Source of the DNA: UBA4417 sp963714825 | Lineage (GTDB): Bacteria > Bacteroidota > Bacteroidia > Bacteroidales > UBA4417 | Assembly: GCA_963714825.1 (NCBI GenBank) | Contig: CAVQQF010000012.1 | Location: 310,001-374,000 of the forward strand | Length of the DNA stretch: 64,000 bases | Direction of reading: 5' to 3' | In this document: one piece after another, positions 52,904 through 62,700 of the stretch | How positions within the stretch are numbered: position 1 is the first letter of the stretch | Layout: each line of letters opens with the position of its first letter | Program-made: the position numbers and the translations under genes | Notes under the pieces: model-generated | What the model was told of the DNA's origin: nothing | What the model saw: the letters and a program-made list of their open reading frames with translations, nothing else | Database searches by the model: none

Positions 52904-53994
52904 TTATTTTTCCGAACAACATTTAAAAAATCATCAAACAAATATTCACTGTCCGTTGGTCCGCTTGAGGCTTCGGGATGGAACTGAACCGAGAAAACAG
53001 GCCTGGATTTGTGACGTATGCCTTCGTTGGTTCCATCGTTCAGGTTAACGAAAAACGACTCCCAGTCTGCGGAAAGTGATTCGGTGTCTATGGCAAAACC
53101 ATGATTCTGTGAGGTTACAAATGCTTTGTTGGTTCCAACCTGCAGTACCGGCTGGTTATGGCTGCGGTGACCGTATTTCAGCTTATAGGTATCGGCGCCC
53201 GATGCCAACGCAAGCAATTGATTTCCAAGACAAATCCCAAATATGGGAATATCCTGTTTTAACGATTCCGAAAGGTGATTGATAGTAGAACCACACATTT
53301 TCGGATTACCGGGGCCATTTGAAATAAACAATCCATCGAACTTTTCATTTGAGTAATCATAATCCCAGGGAACACGAATCACGGTGGTATCGCGTTTCAG
53401 GAAATGGCGGATAATATTGAATTTCACACCGCAATCGACCAGCAAAATACGTGTGGAACCATTGCCATAAGTAATCAATTTATCCGTACTTACATTGGCA
53501 ACCAGGTTTTCGAGGTTTGGATCGAGGAAACCGGGGTCTTTTTCCCCGAAAACAATTTTGCCCAGCATGGCACCTTTTTCGCGAATAATTTTGGTGAGCT
53601 CACGTGTATCGATACCATATAGACCCGGAATTTTGTATTCCTTCAACCAGCTGCCAAGGCTCTTGGTTGCACTCCAGTGGCTGTATTGCTCCGAATAATC
53701 CGAAACAATGAGTGCAGTTACCTGTATGCGTTCCGATTCAAAATTATCGGAAAGCCCGTTTGATTTTATATCTTCAGGTACACCGTAATTACCAATGAGC
53801 GGATACGTAGCAATTAAAATCTGCCCTGCATACGAAGGATCGGTCAGGCTTTCGGGATAGCCAGTCATCGAAGTGTTGAAAACAACTTCTCCGGCAACAG
53901 AATCCTCATACCCGAACGATTTACCATTAAATACAGTTCCATCTTCGAGGATAAGCTTAGCAATGATTTCTTTATCCATTATAGAGTTTTTCAA
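52900..53994 (-). CDS. carA: Carbamoyl-phosphate synthase, small (glutaminase) subunit
   Basis: This 364-aa amidotransferase subunit supplies ammonia from glutamine to CarB. The N-terminal domain has FNTSMTGYPESLTDPSYAGQIL. The class I glutaminase domain (about 185-360) has the nucleophile in FGICLGNQLLAL and the His/Glu pair in FSVQFHPEAS. Start chosen at 53994; Met6 (MDKEIIAKLILEDG, 53979) is equally likely. carB follows only after an intervening repeat-flanked gene, so the operon appears to have been interrupted. Confidence 0.96.
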   Translation of the reverse strand: MKNSIMDKEIIAKLILEDGTVFNGKSFGYEDSVAGEVVFNTSMTGYPESLTDPSYAGQILIATYPLIGNYGVPEDIKSNGLSDNFESERIQVTALIVSDYSEQYSHWSATKSLGSWLKEYKIPGLYGIDTRELTKIIREKGAMLGKIVFGEKDPGFLDPNLENLVANVSTDKLITYGNGSTRILLVDCGVKFNIIRHFLKRDTTVIRVPWDYDYSNEKFDGLFISNGPGNPKMCGSTINHLSESLKQDIPIFGICLGNQLLALASGADTYKLKYGHRSHNQPVLQVGTNKAFVTSQNHGFAIDTESLSADWESFFVNLNDGTNEGIRHKSRPVFSVQFHPEASSGPTDSEYLFDDFLNVVRKNK

Positions 53995-54227
53995 TATTAT
54001 ATGTTTCTTTACCTGGCAACAGCTTCATTCTTCGCCGTTCAAAATTTTTTCAGGCGACTGCCTGTTCTTTATTAAAACAACTTTTTAGCATTGATTGTTT
54101 CGCTCCGGCAATTTACACACAGCAAGGGATTGCTGAAATAATCAACAATCCCCGGTTTATTCTGTAATCATGGCATTTTCCCAATTATGCCTGATTGATT
54201 TTTAGTATTATCCTGCAGATCAACGTT

Positions 54228-55187
54228 TTATTTGGTTCCTATGATCTGCATCAGTTCGTCGAGTTTTGGGGAAAGGATAATTTCAGTCCTGCGGTTTTTG
54301 GCTTTGTTGGCAGCCGAGTTATTAGGCTCAACGGGTAAAAACTCACCTCTGCCGGAGGCTACCAAACGGATCGGGTTAATTTTCCCGTTGGCAAGTAATA
54401 TTTTAACTATAGATGTTGCCCGCATGGCACTCAGATCCCAGTTGTCCTTCACCTGGTTCTGACCGGTTAATGGAACATTATCAGTATGACCTTCGATGAG
54501 TACATTAATATCAGGGTTGCTCTCCAGTACTTTTGCCAGGTTTTTGAGGGCGCTGATTCCATCGCTGCTAACATCCCATTTCCCTGAGGCGAACAGAAGT
54601 TTTTCCTCCAGCGAAACATACACTTTACCATCCTTCATATGAACGGTGAGGCCTTTGCCTTCGAAACCCATAAGAGCATCGGCAACAGCGCGGCGCAAAG
54701 CATTGGTGATAGAATCCTTTTTATGCATGGCCGACTGCAGATCAGCCAGGTTTTTCCCTTTAATATCAAGCTCGTTCTGCAGTGTTTTTAGTTTGTCTTC
54801 ACGAATCAGCAGGTTATCCTGCGCAGCTTTAAGAGCTTTCATCACCTGCTCCGAATCTTCGAAATTGGCAGCATACTGCGACTTGAGCAATTCGTGGGAG
54901 CGGTCGAGTTCGTTATAATCGGCGGTAAGCACTCGCAACATCGAACCTATACGCGAAGTGTCGGCTTTTAGTTTGGTTACATCCTTTTTGTATTGCTGAT
55001 TCTGGAACGTAAGTTCATTAACCTGTGTACTAAGTTCGTCAACTTTTGAATTTAAACGGGTACTTTCCTCATTGCACTTTGTAGTAAGCGCGTTATATTT
55101 TTTAGTGGAAACACATGCCACCGAAGTACCGGCAAGTAATACTACCACCAATAATCGTGTTGCTTTTATAAACATAGGATGATTCAT
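54228..55187 (-). CDS. OmpA-family peptidoglycan-binding lipoprotein with coiled coil
   Basis: This 319-aa protein has a lipoprotein-type signal (LLVVVLLAGTSVACVS, Cys lipidation). A long heptad-rich coiled coil (about 28-165) precedes the OmpA C-terminal domain (about 190-305: LFASGKWDVSSDGISALKNL, NVLIEGHTDNVPL, NWDLSAMRATSIV, KNRRTEIILSP). The domain binds diaminopimelate in peptidoglycan, so the protein probably ties the outer membrane to the wall. It follows xth on the same strand with a 35-bp gap. Confidence 0.93.
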   Translation of the reverse strand: MNHPMFIKATRLLVVVLLAGTSVACVSTKKYNALTTKCNEESTRLNSKVDELSTQVNELTFQNQQYKKDVTKLKADTSRIGSMLRVLTADYNELDRSHELLKSQYAANFEDSEQVMKALKAAQDNLLIREDKLKTLQNELDIKGKNLADLQSAMHKKDSITNALRRAVADALMGFEGKGLTVHMKDGKVYVSLEEKLLFASGKWDVSSDGISALKNLAKVLESNPDINVLIEGHTDNVPLTGQNQVKDNWDLSAMRATSIVKILLANGKINPIRLVASGRGEFLPVEPNNSAANKAKNRRTEIILSPKLDELMQIIGTK

Positions 55188-55222
55188 AGCGAGCAGATAT
55201 TATTTTGAACAAATGATTTATT

Positions 55223-55987
55223 TTAAAATTTAATTTCGAGCATAGCCGGGCAGTGATCGGAATGAACAGCCTTAGGCATGATGACTGCCCTCTGCATATT
55301 TTTCTCGAGCTCATCGCTGACCATATTGTAATCGATACGCCAGCCCAGGTTCCTGCTGCGGGCGCCGGCACGATAACTCCACCATGTATAATGGTGAGGC
55401 TCTTTCACGAAGTAACGGAACGAGTCGATAAAACCAACGTTCAGGAACCCTGTCAGCCATTCGCGCTCCTCGGGGAGGAATCCGCTGCTTTTTGCATTAC
55501 GTATTGGGTCGTGAATATCGATTGCCTGGTGGCAGATGTTGTAGTCGCCTGAAATAACGAGGTTCGGACGTGTTTGTTTAAGCTGGAGAATATAATTCTG
55601 AAAATCGGCAAGCCATTGCATTTTGAACGCCTGCCTTTCATCGCCGGTAGTTCCCGAAGGATGGTAAACAGAAATTATACTTTTATCGCCATAGTCAGCA
55701 CGTATCATCCGCCCTTCGAAATCGTACTTTTCGATACCCATTCCATACACCACATTATCGGGTTCGGTCTTTGAAAGTATCCCAACGCCGCTGTATCCTT
55801 TTTTAGTGGCAGGGAACCAATACGTTTTATATCCAATGGCTTCGAATTCAAACAGTGGAATCTGATCGGGTTGTGCTTTTATTTCCTGCAGGCAAACCAC
55901 ATCAGGATCAGCAGCCTGCAACCATTCGATAAATCCTTTGCTAATGGCAGCCCTTATTCCGTTTACGTTATAGGTAATAATTTTCAT
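55223..55987 (-). CDS. xth: Exodeoxyribonuclease III (AP endonuclease)
   Basis: This 254-aa enzyme repairs abasic sites and removes 3' blocks. Family motifs are KIITYNVNGIRAA, CLQEIKAQPDQIP, GYSGVGILSK, ISGDYNICHQAIDIHDP, GFIDSFRY, YTWWSYRAGARSRNLGWRID and the catalytic SDHCPAML. Length is normal. Confidence 0.96.
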   Translation of the reverse strand: MKIITYNVNGIRAAISKGFIEWLQAADPDVVCLQEIKAQPDQIPLFEFEAIGYKTYWFPATKKGYSGVGILSKTEPDNVVYGMGIEKYDFEGRMIRADYGDKSIISVYHPSGTTGDERQAFKMQWLADFQNYILQLKQTRPNLVISGDYNICHQAIDIHDPIRNAKSSGFLPEEREWLTGFLNVGFIDSFRYFVKEPHHYTWWSYRAGARSRNLGWRIDYNMVSDELEKNMQRAVIMPKAVHSDHCPAMLEIKF

Positions 55988-56088
55988 TCAAGCTACTTTT
56001 AGAAAGCAAAATTAAATGAATATTCAAGGGCAAATTATCCCGCTAAGTATAAGTTTTACAGAATTAATCAACAATTGTCAATCCATAC

Positions 56089-57027
56089 CTATGCTTCAAA
56101 TATTTCGCAGGTTCCCAGGCAGGTGCCATTGCATTGGTCGAGGCAGGGCTCGGTATGTATCATTACTTCGGTAAGGGGGTACTGAATTTTTATTTTAGCG
56201 GTGATGTCGTCGCAGATATCGTGTGCTTTTTTAACGGTAAGGTCTTTATTTACTACCAGGTGAAACTCAACAAAACGTTCGGCACCGGCTTTGCGGGTTT
56301 TAAAGTTGTGAAAGTTCAGCACCTGTGGATTCATCTGATCAATAATGTGCTTGATAGCTTTTTCTTCCTCTTCGGGCAAACTGGCGTCGAGTAAATAGGT
56401 TACAGCTTCGGATGTAAGCTCCCAGGCTGCTTTAACAATGAGACCTGCCACGCCCATGGCTATAACCGGGTCGATCCAGTCGAGATTAAGATCGGGAAAA
56501 AAGGTACGACCCAACAGGTACAAAGTCAATCCCACTGCCACACCTGCCGAGGTCCATACGTCGGTACGCAGGTGCCATCCGTCGGCTATTAATGCAGCCG
56601 AATCGGTTTCGCGCCCCACTTTAAAAAGCTTTCGCGAAATAACCAGGTTGGTAACGGCCGAAATACCCATAACAAGTATGCCCCACTGAAGGTTGCCGAC
56701 CGGCTCAGGAAATATCAGCTTGTGAATGGATTCGTAAATGATCCAGCCGGCAGCCACAAATATGAGCAGGCCCTCGATGGCTGCCGAAAGATTTTCGAAT
56801 TTTCCGTGCCCGAAGGTATGTTTTTCGTCGGCAGGTTTCCCCGAGGCGCGCACAGCAAAAAAAGCAATAATGGCTGCCACCAGGTCAACCCCTGAGTGGA
56901 TGGCTTCGGAAAGGATGGATACTGCTCCTGAGTAAAGGCCGACTATAACTTTAAAAACGACCAACGTGGAATTCGATGCCACCGATAAAGCTGCAACACG
57001 GCTCTTTTTTCTGTTCTTATCAATCAT
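56089..57027 (-). CDS. Cation diffusion facilitator efflux protein (probably Co2+/Ni2+)
   Basis: This 312-aa CDF exporter has six membrane helices and metal-site motifs in helix II (SEAIHSGVDLVAA) and helix V (ADGWHLRTDVWTSAG). The cytoplasmic C-terminal domain (about 215-300; FHNFKTRKAGAERFVEFHLVV) ends with a cysteine-bearing tail (CLDQCNGTCLGTC), a possible metal-binding site. The leader contains a NiCo riboswitch followed by an overlapping terminator, so expression is expected to rise with cobalt or nickel. This is the best evidence for its substrate and points to a CzcD-like role. Confidence 0.94.
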   Translation of the reverse strand: MIDKNRKKSRVAALSVASNSTLVVFKVIVGLYSGAVSILSEAIHSGVDLVAAIIAFFAVRASGKPADEKHTFGHGKFENLSAAIEGLLIFVAAGWIIYESIHKLIFPEPVGNLQWGILVMGISAVTNLVISRKLFKVGRETDSAALIADGWHLRTDVWTSAGVAVGLTLYLLGRTFFPDLNLDWIDPVIAMGVAGLIVKAAWELTSEAVTYLLDASLPEEEEKAIKHIIDQMNPQVLNFHNFKTRKAGAERFVEFHLVVNKDLTVKKAHDICDDITAKIKIQYPLTEVMIHTEPCLDQCNGTCLGTCEIFEA

Positions 57028-57069
57028 GACAGTTAAATTAACAATGGGTTAACCATCGGGAAAAGCGAT

Positions 57070-57108
57070 TAAAAAAAATCCCTATGGGCAATAAGAAGTC
57101 CCACAGGG
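57070..57108 (-). terminator. Terminator of the NiCo riboswitch expression platform
   Basis: On the minus strand CCCTGTGGG (57100-57108) pairs with CCCATAGGG (57080-57088) over nine positions with one G-U pair, followed by ATTTTTTTT. It lies before, not after, the efflux gene, and its 5' arm is part of the conserved CTGTGGGAC end of the aptamer. Formation of the two structures is therefore mutually exclusive. Confidence 0.85.
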
Positions 57109-57178
57109 TAACAATTCCTGTTGCCGGATGTTTCCGGCCCGGCTGCACTATCCTGTTTCCGATAGCCGCCTGTTCATT
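57090..57178 (-). promoter_or_regulatory. NiCo (czcD-type) riboswitch aptamer
   Basis: Minus-strand sequence contains, in order, GAACAGGC, a stem GGCTATC/GGATAGT, TGCAGCCGGGC, a short stem GCCGG/CCGGC with GGCAACAGG, then CCCTGTGGGAC. This order of conserved pieces (CAGGC, TGCAGCCGGGC, GGCAACAG, CTGTGGGAC) matches the NiCo riboswitch, which senses Co2+ and Ni2+ and controls efflux genes. A closing helix AATGA/TTATT bounds it. The assignment rests on recalled consensus, supported by the downstream CDF gene and the overlapping terminator. Confidence 0.85.
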
Positions 57179-57296
57179 TTCCGGTACAAAAATATCCAGC
57201 TTCAAGCACAACTGCAAATAAAATACAAGAAAAAAAAGATGATATGAATAATTGCCATGTATCGTATGCATTGTCGTTATTGTGTATTAATATTCA

Positions 57297-57304
57297 TATT
57301 TTTG
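57297..57304 (+). promoter_or_regulatory. -7 promoter box for the ClC gene
   Basis: TATTTTTG matches TAnnTTTG and ends 6 bp before the ATG at 57311. If it is used, translation from the more upstream ATG at 57257 is impossible. Confidence 0.5.
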
Positions 57305-57310
57305 CATTCT

Positions 57311-59089
57311 ATGCAAGGCAATAAATATTATCTGAAAATTCATTCATGGAGATTAAGGCATATCTCTCCACGGAATTTTGTTTTGATACTTAGCTTTATT
57401 GCAGGTGCTCTTGGCGGACTGGCAGCCGTGTTGCTGAAAAATGCCGTACACCTGAGCCATACCCTTGTAATGAATGTCATCTCAATCGACAGTTTCAACC
57501 TTTTATACCTTATTCTGCCTTTTTTAGGAATACTTTTTACGTATTTATATGTACGGTTTGTTGTAAAGGACAATATCGGGCATGGCGTGAGCCGTATTTT
57601 GCAATCCATTTCGAAAAGCAACAGTATTATTAAGGCGCATAATATGTACACCTCGCTGGTTGCGAGTACTATTACCGTTAGCTTTGGTGGCAGTGTAGGA
57701 CTTGAAGCTCCTATTGTACTTACCGGATCGGCTCTTGGCTCAAACCTGGGCCGCTACCTGCGCCTCGACTATAAAACCATTACCCTTCTGGTTGGCTGTG
57801 GTGCTGCTGGCGCTATTGCCGGTATATTTAAGGCACCTATCGCTGCTGTTATTTTCGGGCTCGAGGTTTTAATGCTCGATCTTACCATGGCAAGCCTTAT
57901 CCCACTGCTGATTTCGTCGGCAACCGGCGCTGTGCTTGCGTACTTTTTTATGGGAAGCGGAGTACTTTTCTCCTTTGTAGTTGGCGAAAACCCTATTACG
58001 CTGAATAACCTGCCGTTTTATATCGTTTTAGGCATTCTGTGTGGATTGGTATCCATTTATTTTACCAAGGCCAATCAATCCATCGAAAAGCAGTTTCAAC
58101 GGATACCGAATGGTTTTGTGCGCATGATAACCGGTGGTTTGATAGCCAGTTTGCTTATTTTCCTTTTCCCGCCTTTATTTGGCGAAGGCTACGAAACGCT
58201 TACAGACCTTTTGAATGGTGATGGCATGAAAGTTCTTCACGGGAGTATATTTTCGTCAATGGGCGAAAACTATTTCCTGCTGTTGGTATTTCTCATACTG
58301 GTTTTGATATTTAAAGTAGTGGCTATGTCGGCAACCACTGGCGGTGGCGGTGTAGGCGGTGTTTTTGCTCCTTCGCTCTTTATGGGTGGTGTTACAGGCT
58401 TTTTTATGAGTAAGGCTGTAAATTTCTTTCTCGACGACCGCTTACCCGAAAAGAATTTTGCCCTGGCAGGAATGGCAGGAGTGATGGCTGCAGTAATGCA
58501 TGCGCCGCTTACGGCTATTTTCCTTATTGCCGAAATAACAGGAGGTTACCAGTTTTTTGTCCCTTTGATGATAACTTCGGTGGTTGCTTATCTCACTATA
58601 ATGCCTTTTGAGCCACACTCTATTTATACCAAACGACTGGCCGAAACAGGCGAACTTATAACACATGATAAAGACAAAGCCGTTCTGTCGCGACTATCGA
58701 TCGAAAAACTGATTGAAAAAAACTTTTTAACAACCCACCCCGACGCTACGCTCGGCGAATTTGTAAAACTGGTTATCAAGTCACAACGGAATGTGTTCCC
58801 TGTTATTGACAAGGACAACAACTTCCTGGGGGTGGTTTTTATGAATGAAATAAGGCACATTTTATTCGAGCACGATCAATACGACAAGGTTTTTATCCGC
58901 AACCTGATGTATATGCCCGATACCATAGTTGATAAGGATGCAAACATGGAAGAAGTGGCTCAAAAATTTGCCGAAACGGCACATTATAATATTCCGGTTA
59001 TCAGCAATGGTAAATATGTTGGTTTTGTGTCGCGGGCCAATGTTTTTTCAGCCTATCGCAAACTGGTTAAGGATTTTTCGAACGACTAA
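57311..59089 (+). CDS. ClC-family chloride channel/transporter with CBS domains
   Basis: This 592-aa protein has the ClC membrane fold (about 1-435). Selectivity motifs are visible as GGSVGLEAPIVLTGSALGSNLG (GxxGxEGP equivalent, with Ala for Gly), AAGAIAGIFKAPIAA and TGGGGVGGVFAPSLFMGG. A tandem CBS pair follows (about 465-590; FLTTHPDATLGEFVKLV, DTIVDKDANMEEVAQKFAETAHYNIPVIS), likely binding adenine nucleotides for control. I prefer the ATG at 57311 because a -7 box lies just before it. An in-frame ATG at 57257 would add 18 residues and is the alternative. Confidence 0.9.
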   Translation: MQGNKYYLKIHSWRLRHISPRNFVLILSFIAGALGGLAAVLLKNAVHLSHTLVMNVISIDSFNLLYLILPFLGILFTYLYVRFVVKDNIGHGVSRILQSISKSNSIIKAHNMYTSLVASTITVSFGGSVGLEAPIVLTGSALGSNLGRYLRLDYKTITLLVGCGAAGAIAGIFKAPIAAVIFGLEVLMLDLTMASLIPLLISSATGAVLAYFFMGSGVLFSFVVGENPITLNNLPFYIVLGILCGLVSIYFTKANQSIEKQFQRIPNGFVRMITGGLIASLLIFLFPPLFGEGYETLTDLLNGDGMKVLHGSIFSSMGENYFLLLVFLILVLIFKVVAMSATTGGGGVGGVFAPSLFMGGVTGFFMSKAVNFFLDDRLPEKNFALAGMAGVMAAVMHAPLTAIFLIAEITGGYQFFVPLMITSVVAYLTIMPFEPHSIYTKRLAETGELITHDKDKAVLSRLSIEKLIEKNFLTTHPDATLGEFVKLVIKSQRNVFPVIDKDNNFLGVVFMNEIRHILFEHDQYDKVFIRNLMYMPDTIVDKDANMEEVAQKFAETAHYNIPVISNGKYVGFVSRANVFSAYRKLVKDFSND

Positions 59090-59210
59090 AACCTGAAGAG
59101 ATTCAGAAGTGAGCTTTTTTTCGGAAATTTTATTAAGCATAACAGACTGAATTTTAAAAGCTTATATTTCCGCATATGCTTTTTATTTTCTTGCAAAATT
59201 TCAAGCGTGT

Positions 59211-59444
59211 ATTAAGTCACTGTTTAAACTTACTAAATCCCCTTAGTTAAGTAAGAAAAGGTCAGAAGACGGGAGTCCGATCCTGATAGAAATCGGGAGA
59301 CGCCTGCCTGACTGCATCACGCAGGCAGGGAAGAATCATCAATTTAAAATCGAATTCCCTAAGGTATTTTAGCCTTTCATCCCTCGCCTTGTCACCCCTC
59401 ACTCATTAAGAATTAATAAATATAATTTTAAACAGACTCTTAAT
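59211..59444. mobile_element. MITE-like dispersed repeat, copy 2 (234 bp)
   Basis: Same length and orientation as 19642-19875, with only scattered differences. Ends are ATTAAGTCACTGTTTAAA and, as its imperfect inverted partner, TTTAAACAGACTCTTAAT (15 of 18 positions pair). Inside are CCTGATAGAAATCGGG and GCCTGCCTG/CAGGCAGG palindromic blocks. No coding frame. It separates the ClC gene from the large sensor kinase gene. Confidence 0.78.
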
Positions 59445-59722
59445 TTGTGGTAAACCCGGGTGATAATTATCTGACCTGATTGCGCGTCAAAGCCATTGTA
59501 TTACCGAACAAGGTTTGGAAACATAGCCGCGTTTGAAGTTCAGGATAAAGAATTAGAATAAAATTCGTATTTACACGTTAATTAATTATTTACATTTGTT
59601 TACGCTTTTAGAAAAAGCAAAGGGGGTGAGACACCTATTTTCTCAGAACCGTAAATAAATTTGAAACTCATTTATAATCAATTTATTAACTCTATATTTT
59701 ATATTACCAAAGTAAGCTGAAA
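59445..59722. other. Leader region of the hybrid sensor kinase gene
   Basis: AT-rich with no gene. The 15-mer ATTAGAATAAAATTC occurs at 59552-59566 and again at 59732-59746 inside the start of the kinase gene; its meaning is unclear. Confidence 0.4.
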
Positions 59723-62700
59723 ATGACAAATATTAGAATAAAATTCATTCTGATTGCATTAATGGCATTTTGTCTTCAATATGGCTTCTCACAACAGTAT
59801 TTCATTAAAACCTATACCCTCGAAAATGGTTTGCCTACCAGGTATATCACCGATGCATGCCAGGATACCTCAGGCATCATGTGGTTTGCAACCGCTATAG
59901 GTATCACAAAATATGATGGTTTCAGTTTTACGAATTTCGACAGGTCGAGCGGTTTACCTGAGCGGCTTTACCGAAAAATAAAGGTTGACGAAAGAGGTGT
60001 TTTATGGGCAATGCCTCAGTTTAAGTTTGACAGCATTGTTTACTATAAAAACAATCGATGGGAGAAAATAGCGCCTCCAACTAACGATCACGATAATTAT
60101 GAAATCAACACCTTCGATATTATTTATAAAAATGACAAACCTGTAATTTGTTTAGGGTCGTATTATGGGTATTTACTTTATGAAAATGGCATCTGGACAC
60201 AGCATTCTATTTCGCCTGACGAGGAATTGAATTATGTATATACTGTTATAGCACATAATCAGAAGTTTTACCTTTCGACAAAAATCGGTATCTGTATTCT
60301 GGATGGCCGAAAAACCGACTGGAGTTTAAATAAGCTTATCGAACCATTTGGAAAAGATATCATTGCAATAAGTTTCGGTGACATCAATACGCCAAATGAA
60401 AAAATATGGGTGCTGACTGAAAATTGGCTGGGATATATTCAAAACAATAAATTTACACTTGTTAGCAATAAATTCCGTTTGCCGCATCCATCCATTTTTT
60501 ATTACTCTTTCATAAAAAGCGACACCAAAGGCCATATCATTTTTGGCAACATCTGGGCTAAATATTACATTCAAAATGGGGAAAATATGCCCATTCCGCT
60601 CAAAGTTGATAATGGATTCACATCAGAGGGTGCTACAGCAGCTTTTGTTGACCGCGAACAAAATATCTGGATTACAGATACCCGGGGAATCAATAAAATC
60701 AACAACCTGGAAGTAACCAACTATTTCAAAAAAAACGGTCTGCTCGAGGATGAAGTCACAGCTGTGGCCGAAATGGACGATGGGAGAATAGTATTTGGCC
60801 ACAACAAGGGATTATCCATATTGGATCAGGGTGTTATTAAAACCATCGAATTCACCGACTTAAAATTAAATACCAGGCGGGTATCGGACATTATGAAAGA
60901 TAAGTCAGGCCGCATTTGGTTTACATCCATTAGCACCGGGCTGGCACAATTACATCCCAATGGGAATATTACCTGGTACAAATCGGAAAAATATCCTACC
61001 ATTACAGTTGTTTTTCAGGATCAGAAAGGCCGAATATGGGTAGGAGCCGACACAACACTGCTTTACCTTGAAAACAACAAATTTGTTGATTTTAAACCGT
61101 TTAATAAGCAAAACTCTAACATAAGGAAAATTTTTTCGAACGGGAAAGGGGGTATTTACCTGACCGGTTCAAACGGATTATGGGAAATACAGGATGATAA
61201 AGTTACCAAAATCCCCTCGAATACAGGCACTGCGGCCGATAATGTGTTCTCCTATTACAAGGACGACAAAGGGGTTGAGTTTGTAGGTACAATCAACGGA
61301 TTGCATGTGATCGAGGAAGGGAAAATAGTTAAATACAATAAACAAGGAATTACGATTAACAACCCTCTTTACTTCATTTTTCAGGATAAAGAAAGGAAGT
61401 ATTGGCTGGGAACCAATATAGGAGTTTATAAATGGGATGGCGGTTCTAACCTGAAGATATATAATATTTACAATGGCCTTTCGGGCTGGGAGACCAACCG
61501 TGCCGCGGGCATACTCGATTCGAAAGGGCTTGTATGGATAGGAACTGACCGGGGTGTAACCTGTTTCGAACCGGGGTATGATACGGTTTTTATACCCGTT
61601 CCGGTTATACGACTTCTTGGTGTTGAGGACAGTCAGGGTAGCAAGCATAGTTTGCTAAAGAAGAGTTATATACATTTTTCTTACAATTTCCTTACTTTCC
61701 ATTTCAGAGGAATTTCTTTCGTTGACGAAAATCATATCAGTTATAAATACAAACTCGAAGGATACGACACAAAATGGCAGGAAGTAGGCCAGTCGATGCT
61801 TGATAAAGTCAGATATTCAGGCCTGCGACCCGGTAAGTATACTTTCTGTATCCAGGCTAAAAATGCATCAGGCAACTGGAGCGAAATTGTTAAATCAGCA
61901 CCTATCACCATTACTCCTCCAATATACCTGCGATGGTGGTTTTATGTACTGTTATTACTGATACTAAGCTCACTGATTTATGGGTTTATCAGGTTTAATG
62001 TGCAACGTTTGCATAATAAAAGGCTTAAAATAGAAATCTTAGAACGTAAAAGGATTGAAAAAGCGTTAGGAAATAGCATTCAAAAATACCAGGACCTGGT
62101 CGGTCTGCTTCCCGAAACTGTATACGAAACAGACATTGAAGGATTAATTGTTTATATGAACGATATGGGCTCAAGGCTATTCGGGTATCCGCTATCCGCG
62201 CTACTTCACAAAACCCTTATCAACAAGTTAATAGCACCCGAAAGCATAGCAGCTTTATCAATGCACGTACAAAAAGTGCTTGGAAGCAAACAAACCAACA
62301 AAACGGTACTAAACGGTTTGAGCAGGGATGGGTCAGTTTTTCCTTTATCCATTCATACTGTGCCTATTATTGCCGACGATAAATGCATAGGTACAAGAGG
62401 CATCATCATTGATTTAACAGAACAGAAAAGGTTCGAAGATCAGTTGCAGCAGAATGCCGAAGACCTTAAAATGCTGAATATCAGCAAGGACAAATTTTTC
62501 TCAATCATTGCACACGATCTCAGAAGCCCTTTTAACTCCTTTCTCGGATTTACCGAGATACTCGATGAGGAATTCAGTACTCTTCCCGATGAAGAAATGC
62601 GCACAATTGTTAGTTCGATGCGTAAATCAGCTACAAACCTGTATCAATTGCTCGAAAACCTGCTTGAGTGGTCCATGTTTCATCGCGGAATAATAAAATA

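Noticed and set aside
54126..54152. Hairpin GGGATTG/CAATCCC between carA and the OmpA-like gene as a regulatory element
   Set aside because: There is only a 7-bp stem with no T-run and no recognised aptamer features. It could be a weak downstream structure, but support is too slight for a feature.
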